This document shows, in pieces, positions 57,901-64,000 of a stretch of 64,000 nucleotides of DNA. Numbering within the stretch: position 1 is the stretch's first letter; each line of letters opens with the position of its first letter. Source of the DNA: Rosa chinensis (Eukaryota; Streptophyta; Magnoliopsida; Rosales; Rosaceae). A program made the position numbers and the translations under genes. A model generated the notes under the pieces. The model made no database searches and was not told the origin of the DNA. It worked only from the letters and a program-made list of their open reading frames with translations. Location of the stretch: assembly GCF_002994745.2 (NCBI RefSeq), contig NC_037094.1:66246989-66310988 (forward strand), given 5' to 3'.

Positions 57901-59740
57901 GGTACTTCGCTAGAGCTATTCTTTGACAGTGGAGGAACTATATTTCTGTTGACTGACAGAGTTGGTTTTATTGCAGCAATGAATATCCGCTATTTATTCC
58001 ACGTCAAAATTATTGCTCTACTAGTGGGGAAAATTCATGGTCTGATAGAAGCTCGAGTAATTTTGGTGTTGCTTCAATAGAATCAGAGAGGAAACCCCGT
58101 CTTGATTCTTCTGGAAGTAGTAGCTTTAATTATACTTCTGCTTCTGCACATTCTGTTGAAACCCACAAAGATTTGCAGAGAGGAATTTCACTTCTCAAGA
58201 AAAGTGTGGCATGCATTACAGCATACTGTTATAACTCACTGTGTTTAGATGTCCCTTCTGAGGCATCTACCTTTGAAGCATTTGCAAAGTTGCTGTCGAC
58301 CTTATCTTCTTCCAAGGAAGTCCATTCAGTTTTTTATTTAAAAATGGCTTGTTCAAGGTACACTGTCCCACAATGCCTTTGTGAGTTGTGGTCTGTTTCT
58401 CCATTTCAGTTCTATTATGCATAGACCGCTTTTTAACATTGTTGGATAAGCATGCAGTAATTCAGGAGTATTTTCCTGCAAGTTAGATCATTGTGATTTT
58501 TGTAACTTAAAGCATTCTATGTTAAGTGAATGTAGCATAAAAAAGTGTTTTCTTAAACTTAAAAAGAGCAAAGCTTATTGACTTATTTCTAAGTATTTTA
58601 AAATTTTTAATTTGTCTTCTTTCAAACATCTGAATGTTCAAAATCAAAAGTGTACATTAAATTGTTTTTCGTTTGGAACAATTTTTTTACAAGAAATTGA
58701 TGTGTGGCTGCTTATGCTAAAATCTACTATAATAGCCTCTTAGTTTATCAGTGTACCATGGATTTTGAACTCTTGGCATCATTTTTCCTGGACTGGGAAA
58801 TGTTTCCTAATACTCTTATGATTTTTAAAGAAATCTACTTTACATGCATGCATGGCTTACTGATAAACATTAATCAGACTCTCCTTTAATTTTCAGGTCA
58901 TGTAAGCAAGTTCAACAATTGAACAAATCTGTATGGAATGTGAACTCTGCCATATCTTCGACCACTCTACTGGATAGTGCACATGCAATGACAATGACGG
59001 TATGTATGGGCTTCAACTCTGTTTATTTTGTAGATTACTAGATTTTGTCTTTTTTAGCTAAGGGACATTTGCCTTAGGTTAATCAACAACGTCACACCAT
59101 TACACACTGATATAGTGCCTTCTTCTTTCTTGTGGCTTCTAAGAGATATTCCTATTCATAACCACAATGATATTTGTCCTTTTTTTTTCTCCTTTGCGAG
59201 CCGTAATTGTAATATCTTAATTGTCGGCTGTTGGCATCTGTTGTCAATGATCTGGTGCATTGACAACGTGGCCCAAAAAGGGTCATATAAACATTATTAA
59301 TGCATAACCTTCACTGGTACCTAAGTTTAACTGCGTACTATATGCATGGAAGGCCCAGAATTGCTATTCTATAATGCTCATTACATATCTCAGTTTTGTG
59401 TATTATCTAATTTACACCTCTTAGGATCTTAGAATCATAGCAATAATAAACAATTTGGTTAGTGTTGAATTGATATGCTGCTGTACTTTACATGCATGAT
59501 ATACCATACCCTTTTCTTCATACTCATGTTTTCCCTTTGCAGAAAAACTTCTGTGAAAATAATATTCCTAATTATGCCACCAGCTTCCTTTCTTCGACTG
59601 AGATGTCTGATTCTGGGAAGAATGAATGCATGATTGAAGGATGGGATCTTGTGGAACATCCGACTCTTCCTCCACCATCCCAATCTGAAGATATTGAGCA
59701 TTGGACTCGAGCGATGTTTATTGATGCAACAAAGACATGA
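54944..59740 (+). CDS. ATG14: ATG14/UVRAG-family autophagy protein, 12 coding exons
   Basis: Exons 54944-55026, 55115-55202, 55803-55902, 56000-56073, 56155-56226, 56473-56550, 56819-56943, 57210-57282, 57840-57901, 57977-58357, 58897-58999, 59543-59740. All phases join, giving 478 residues. The N-terminus has two CxxC pairs (C9/C12 and C21/C24), as in ATG14/Barkor proteins. A coiled-coil segment follows (about 28-150, NDYNNSLKALKSRRDSLYSR onward), then the conserved YMVQLLNLVVQNLGAPALHN block and a C-terminal LLKKSVACITAYCYNSL region. The protein ends MIEGWDLVEHPTLPPPSQ..TKT. ATG14 recruits the class III PI3-kinase complex (VPS34, VPS15, ATG6) to autophagosome initiation sites. Plant members were long labelled 'DNA-directed RNA polymerase II protein'; nothing here supports that label. 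The ATG follows an AG (ACCAG|ATG), so a leader intron is likely, with a GC-rich leader exon near 54650-54690. Every intron is GT-AG and no lesion is seen. Confidence 0.85.
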
Positions 59741-60900
59741 TTTGGTGCTAATGCAGTCTTTCTTATTGTAAGTTACTGTTCGGATAGTTCTATTTTCACG
59801 ATTCATGCTTGGTACTCTTTGTATAGTCTTGTCTAAAACCTACCTTTTTACTGAAATAAAATGAAACCACTACTTTCTTTTGATAATTGAAAGGCACATC
59901 TTTTATGGGAATTGTATACTGCCAAGGAGTTTTACATGCAATGGAAGCAAAAAATTTAAACTTGGTTTAAACTAGCATTTTGTGATTTGTCTCTTATTTC
60001 TTGGACCCTAATGGCATGTTTGATGAGTTTTAGTTTTGTATCAAGGGCTAGAGTTCAGTAGAACCTGATACATCTATTACAGTATTATGCTGATATCTCT
60101 GTATTATACTTGAATCTGAACCATCATAATGCTGATACAATTTTTTCTATCTTTGTATGTATATTGCTAAGCTTCTTTGAGTATCCTCCCGCATTCTTTA
60201 CCTCTGTTGTTTTTGGCTTTGTTCCCTTCCCCGACCATTTGAAAATGTAAACCTCTTCTGTTTTCTCTTGACAGGTATGTCGAAGTTGATACTTGAACAA
60301 AAGGTAAGACTGCATGGACCAACAAGTCTGGGAATGAACTTCGTTCAATGTAAATAGAAATGATCTCTGTGGTTGTTATATATGTAAATTAAATAGATTA
60401 AGGGTTTTTCCCCCCTTCATTTTATTGTTATTACTATATCCTTGTTCATAAGATTCATTATGCTATATCCTTGGATTCAATCAAGATAACAGGTGTATTT
60501 ATGTTGCCAGTTTAATGTATAGAGGGTATCCTTAATTTTGGGTATGTTCTTGTTAGTACAAATGAAGTGATGAGTGTTGATTGCTAGCTTTCGTCCCCCT
60601 TTTTGAAGGGTGTAAAGGTGTTGATTCATACCATCTCCTAAAGTGCCTTTCCACCTATTTTTTAATTTATATTTCTTCTTGGTAAATATTATTGCAAGAA
60701 ATAACCTTCTGTTACATAACCGCGATTTTCAAAATTAAAGCATTTTTTAAGTTTTAACAGAAAACTAAGTCCATTTTTTTTCTTTTCTTTTCTTTTCATT
60801 TAATTAGATCATAAAACGTCTAGAAATACAACAGAATGAGCCTAAATAGTTCTGGGACAGAAGGTTCCCTCTTTAAAGGAGTACAAAGTTAAACAGCATT
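59741..60900. other. ATG14-like 3' UTR and convergent intergenic DNA
   Basis: A possible 3' UTR intron may run from 'attGTAAGT' (59767) to 'tgacAG' (60274). No further gene is evident between the two convergent genes. Confidence 0.4.
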
Positions 60901-60929
60901 CTTGCATAGTTTTGATAACCAGGAAAAGT

Positions 60930-61977
60930 TCACTTTTTCCGCTTCTTTGGGGGCTGAAGGGCCTCTTCTTCTTCGTCTTCTTCATCATCAGGTTCATCTT
61001 CTTCTACAATTTCTTCCTCATCCTTGTCCTCACCTTCATCCTCATCCTCGTTGTCTTCATCTTCATCATCGTCCTTGTCCTCATCTCCATCTACTTCGCC
61101 ATCATCATTATCATCACGGTTGTTGATATCGTCCTCCTCTTCATCTTCTTCACCCCCATCGCCTCCAGCCCCAGCTTTGGAACTGTTGTTGCTTTTACCA
61201 TTAGAATTGTTCCCAGCTCCTTCATCTTCAGAATTGTTCCCAGCTCCTTCTTCCTCTTCGGGGTCCCCAAAGCCACCATCATTGTTCTTTTCTTCATCAC
61301 CATCAACTGCTTCCGAGTAGGAATATTCATTCTCATTGGCTCCGCGGTTTTTTGGTCCACAAGTAGAGGCATTCTGTAACCAAAGGATAAAGATGCAATC
61401 CAAAACTGTACGTCAAGAAATCACACACAGGAAACATTGAACATACACATGAAGGCCAGTTTGGGTAGGATTGATTAATAATAACCTTGGAATTCAAACT
61501 CTATGCTCTTCATGTAATTTTGGAAATCTGAAGAAACACTACTTTTGTATACCTAAACGAATCTAGAAGTCTCCCCACTTTTTGGATCGGAAGAGCCAAA
61601 TATGTCATCGAAATTCATTTCCTTTTCTTTGTCAAGTCTTTTTTGATGAGCTTTTGTCTTTTTCACGTTGGCATACATACCCTTTAGCAAATTATTTTTG
61701 TGTCATTATTTTCAAAGCTAACAAACTAATTAACTTAAATAAATGAAAAACATCCTTGGAGAAGAAAAAAAAAAGTATATTGTACTCTGGAGCCTAAACC
61801 ATTTTGTTTCTTAATTTTCCGAATTGGACAAAATATAAGAGAGAGAAGAAACAAACTGACCTGAGCTAAAGACAGCAAGGCTGAGGTAAGCAGAGTGGCA
61901 AGAACGTCCCAAGCGCACGTCAGCAACCAGACCTCTCCAACCCTAACCTCACCATGACCACTCTTTTTGGTCTCCAT
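60930..61977 (-). CDS. Acidic protein with basic C-terminal tail, two coding exons
   Basis: Exon 1 61977-61861 (39 residues, from METKKSGHG) and exon 2 61373-60930 join in phase 0 through CTCAG|GTCAGT and GTTACAG|AAT, giving 186 residues. The N-terminal part contains a short conserved-looking helix (VWLLTCAWDVLATLLTSALL). The remainder is about 60% Asp/Glu/Gly/Asn, and the protein ends PPKKRKK, like a monopartite nuclear signal. The upstream ATG is chosen because the longer open frame begins with TTG. A 5' UTR intron (62376-62014) is supported by TCAG|GTAATA and TTGACAG|GG, with a GA/CT-rich leader up to about 62660. Acidic tails like this bind histones or basic proteins in other nuclear proteins, but I do not recognise a family and assign no function. 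Confidence 0.7.
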
Positions 61978-62576
61978 TTGTACGGACGCACTCAACGTAC
62001 AAGAACAAAATCCCTGTCAATTAAGTAGACAAAAACATAGAAGACAATTAGATCTGTTCCCACTGTAGGATCTCTCTCACAAAACTAAGTAGTAGTAATA
62101 CTACGTACATCAATATTCTATGAAAAATTTCTGGAAAAAAAAAATAAATCAAATGAAATTCTAATTAGCAGGAAGACTAGCCCCAGCAGTATGATATTTT
62201 CTGATAAAGGCAATTTTTTTTTAATTTTTTTTTTGCTGTAATTAGATCAGATGAGATAGCTCAGGCAACGGTGAAAAAACCAAAGAGAAAGGTAGAGAAA
62301 TGGTAAGTACGTATGATATAGAAGAGAAAGTGAGAATTAGAAATGGTGAAGCAAAAAAGAGAAGTGGTTATATTACCTGAACCTGAAGTTTAAGCTGAAG
62401 GTCGAGACCGAGCAGAGAGAGTCGTACTGAGCTTTGTCTTTGGTTGGTTTGGTTTGCTTAGAGATCTGAACTGTGAAGTAAAGACTAAAGAGAGTGAGTA
62501 GTCGTTCTGAAGCTTTCGGTCGTTAAGCTAGCGTTGGAATCACTTTGATTCTCCACCGTCGGATTTTGATCCTGCA

Positions 62577-62655
62577 GAGAGAGAGAGAGAGAGAGAACCA
62601 AACCTTTTTCTCTTTCTGCGTGTGCGTGTGAGAGAGAAGAGAGAGAGAGAGAGAG
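62577..62655. repeat. (GA)n tracts in the leader of the acidic-protein gene
   Basis: GA runs at about 62577-62597 and 62630-62655 read CT-rich on the transcribed strand, a common feature of plant 5' UTRs and core promoters. Confidence 0.7.
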
Positions 62656-62759
62656 ATTGCCCGAGAAGCTGGAAATGAATGTAGTAGGACCAATGGGGGC
62701 AGCATGGGCAGTGATACAGTACCATGCTTCGGCTGCCCGAGAGACTAGTCAGACTAGAT

Positions 62760-63730
62760 AGCTAGGTATGGGTTTAATTTACTATTAATCCCCTTTTGGT
62801 TTGTTAGTCACCCTATAGCGAGTATGCAGCTACATAGAGTTGGGTTACCTTTGTAGTGATACATTACCTTTTATCAAATTCAGGGTTTTTTTTTTTCTTT
62901 GGAGCAATTATCAAATCATGGTTAATGTTGCTTAGAAATAGAAGAGAGAATGAATGTAAAAGATATTCATCTTCATTATGTTCCTTGCTAACAATACGGA
63001 TGAGAGCAAGAATGAAGCTGATTCATGCAAAGTAGTTCTCATTAAACTTGTTTGATTATAAACATGCTAGCTAGTGTATAAATAATTCAATATATTATAC
63101 TTCAAGATCATCGAAAGAAGATAAGGATAGTTTTTGTGATAACTAATTCTCCAATATGTTTTATCTACATCGAATCTAAAAATTATTACATACGTAGAAA
63201 ATGACTTTAATTACAGATTTCCGCATGAGTTCCACGTACATTTTCATTTCAAATACTTTACGTTTTTTTTTTTTTGAAAGAGATACTTTACGTTATTAAC
63301 CAAAGAAAAGATAACCGTCAAGCCTTATTTATGACATACGGATCAGTTACCATACATATTAGTTGGAGGGGCCAATCGGTTTTCACTTTCGGTGATGGTT
63401 CAGCATAAGATCTGTGAAATATCCTCCTGCAATTTATTGCAGTCGTTTAACTTTCTTCTTGTTAGGATTTGCTGCCACTATACAGGATCACACCACTTTG
63501 AGGAGCTGTACCGGAAAAAGCAAAAGAAAGGGAAGAGAATAATGTAATCTCAGCATTTTTCTCCGCACTAGTATTCACTTTTCGATTCATAAATCCTGGA
63601 GACAGTGATACCTGTGAACACGCACTGGGAAAGTATTCAAATTCCACAGGTATTTGTTCCAAACACATTTTGACGCAGGTTTTGATTCTCTCTTGCATGA
63701 CCCTAGTAGCTGTTCTTTTTTGTTCTTCCA
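62760..63730. other. Intergenic DNA
   Basis: No convincing gene. A 109-residue minus-strand frame at 63791-63462 lacks any recognised domain or exon context. Confidence 0.35.
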
Positions 63731-63991
63731 TTCTTATATATGAGTAATCTAGATCTCGATCTCTAAATTTTTCTTTTAAAATAAGAGACAATGTGTTTGA
63801 TGAAATGTCTCAAAAAAATAACACAACAAACTTTGACTCATGACAAGTATATAATTGATCATTCTTATATTCGTGTAACCTAGATTTCGATCTCTAAATT
63901 TTTATTTTAAATAATAGACAATGTGTTCGATAAAATGTCTCAAAGAAATAACAAACAAACTTTGACTCATGACAAGTATATAATTGATCAT
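63731..63991. repeat. 131-bp tandem duplication at the right edge
   Basis: Copies at about 63731-63861 and 63862-63991 share 'cgatctctaaattttt', 'agacaatgtgtt', 'aaactttgactcatgacaag' and 'tatataattgatcat', with scattered changes. It may continue past the window. Confidence 0.88.
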
Positions 63992-64000
63992 GAGTATTTG

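Noticed and set aside
54944..59740. RNA polymerase II subunit (the old annotation of this family)
   Set aside because: Two N-terminal CxxC pairs, the coiled coil and the YMVQLLNLVVQNLGAP block fit ATG14/UVRAG; no polymerase subunit motif is present.
60902..61379. Plus-strand hydrophobic and Ser-rich frames over the acidic exon
   Set aside because: They are antisense shadows of GAX-rich codons of the minus-strand acidic protein, which has a supported exon structure.
63462..63791. 109-residue minus-strand frame as a gene
   Set aside because: No recognised domain, no clear promoter or exon partners; random frames of this length occur in such DNA.

Overview
The window looks like nuclear DNA of a eudicot plant. 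It is AT-rich, its genes are split by many short U-rich GT-AG introns, the recognisable proteins are all of land-plant type, and the space between genes is filled with plant transposons. Base and codon use do not point to an organelle, bacterium or virus. I cannot fix the species from sequence alone; a rosid, perhaps Rosaceae, is only a guess.

Layout. 0-8 kb: a hAT MITE nested in a LINE 3' end, then a minus-strand gene for a glutaredoxin-DEP-DUF547 protein. 9-10 kb: a decayed DNA copy of part of that gene and a short MULE-type MITE. 11.6-15.5 kb: an unprocessed, disabled copy of the C-terminal part of VPS54 (a GARP tethering subunit), minus strand. 16-17.5 kb: a small membrane-protein reading frame between two nearly identical direct repeats. 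17.9-18.8 kb: a retroposed element with a 15-bp target duplication. 19.6-21.4 kb: a Mutator-like element that appears to carry captured GC-rich sequence. 21.8-24.5 kb: LTR-element debris. 26.2-27.8 kb: a 1.6-kb foldback Mutator-like element carrying tRNA-like modules. 29.8-37.6 kb: an ORF1-only LINE split by a 6-kb CACTA element, which itself carries a broken multi-exon gene. 37.7-44 kb: tandem repeats and retroelement remnants. 44.1-44.7 kb: a small membrane protein gene. 45.8-47.7 kb: an intron-less PPR gene. 49.8 kb: a tRNA-Leu(AAG). 50-53.7 kb: a plastid protein of the At4g37920 type. 54.9-59.7 kb: an ATG14-type autophagy subunit. 60.9-62 kb: an acidic protein with a basic C-terminal tail.

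The host genes are unrelated single genes, not a pathway or cluster. Four can be assigned with fair confidence: DUF547, PPR, the At4g37920-like gene and ATG14-like; exon joins were followed through to in-frame stops. From memory, the DUF547 and ATG14 homologues lie next to each other in Arabidopsis (At4g08550, At4g08540), so this region may be an ancestral block expanded by about 45 kb of inserted and duplicated DNA.

The most unusual items are the foldback element built of tRNA-like units, the nested LINE/CACTA/captured-gene stack, the dead VPS54 copy, and the direct repeats that place a gene's own 3' flank upstream of it.
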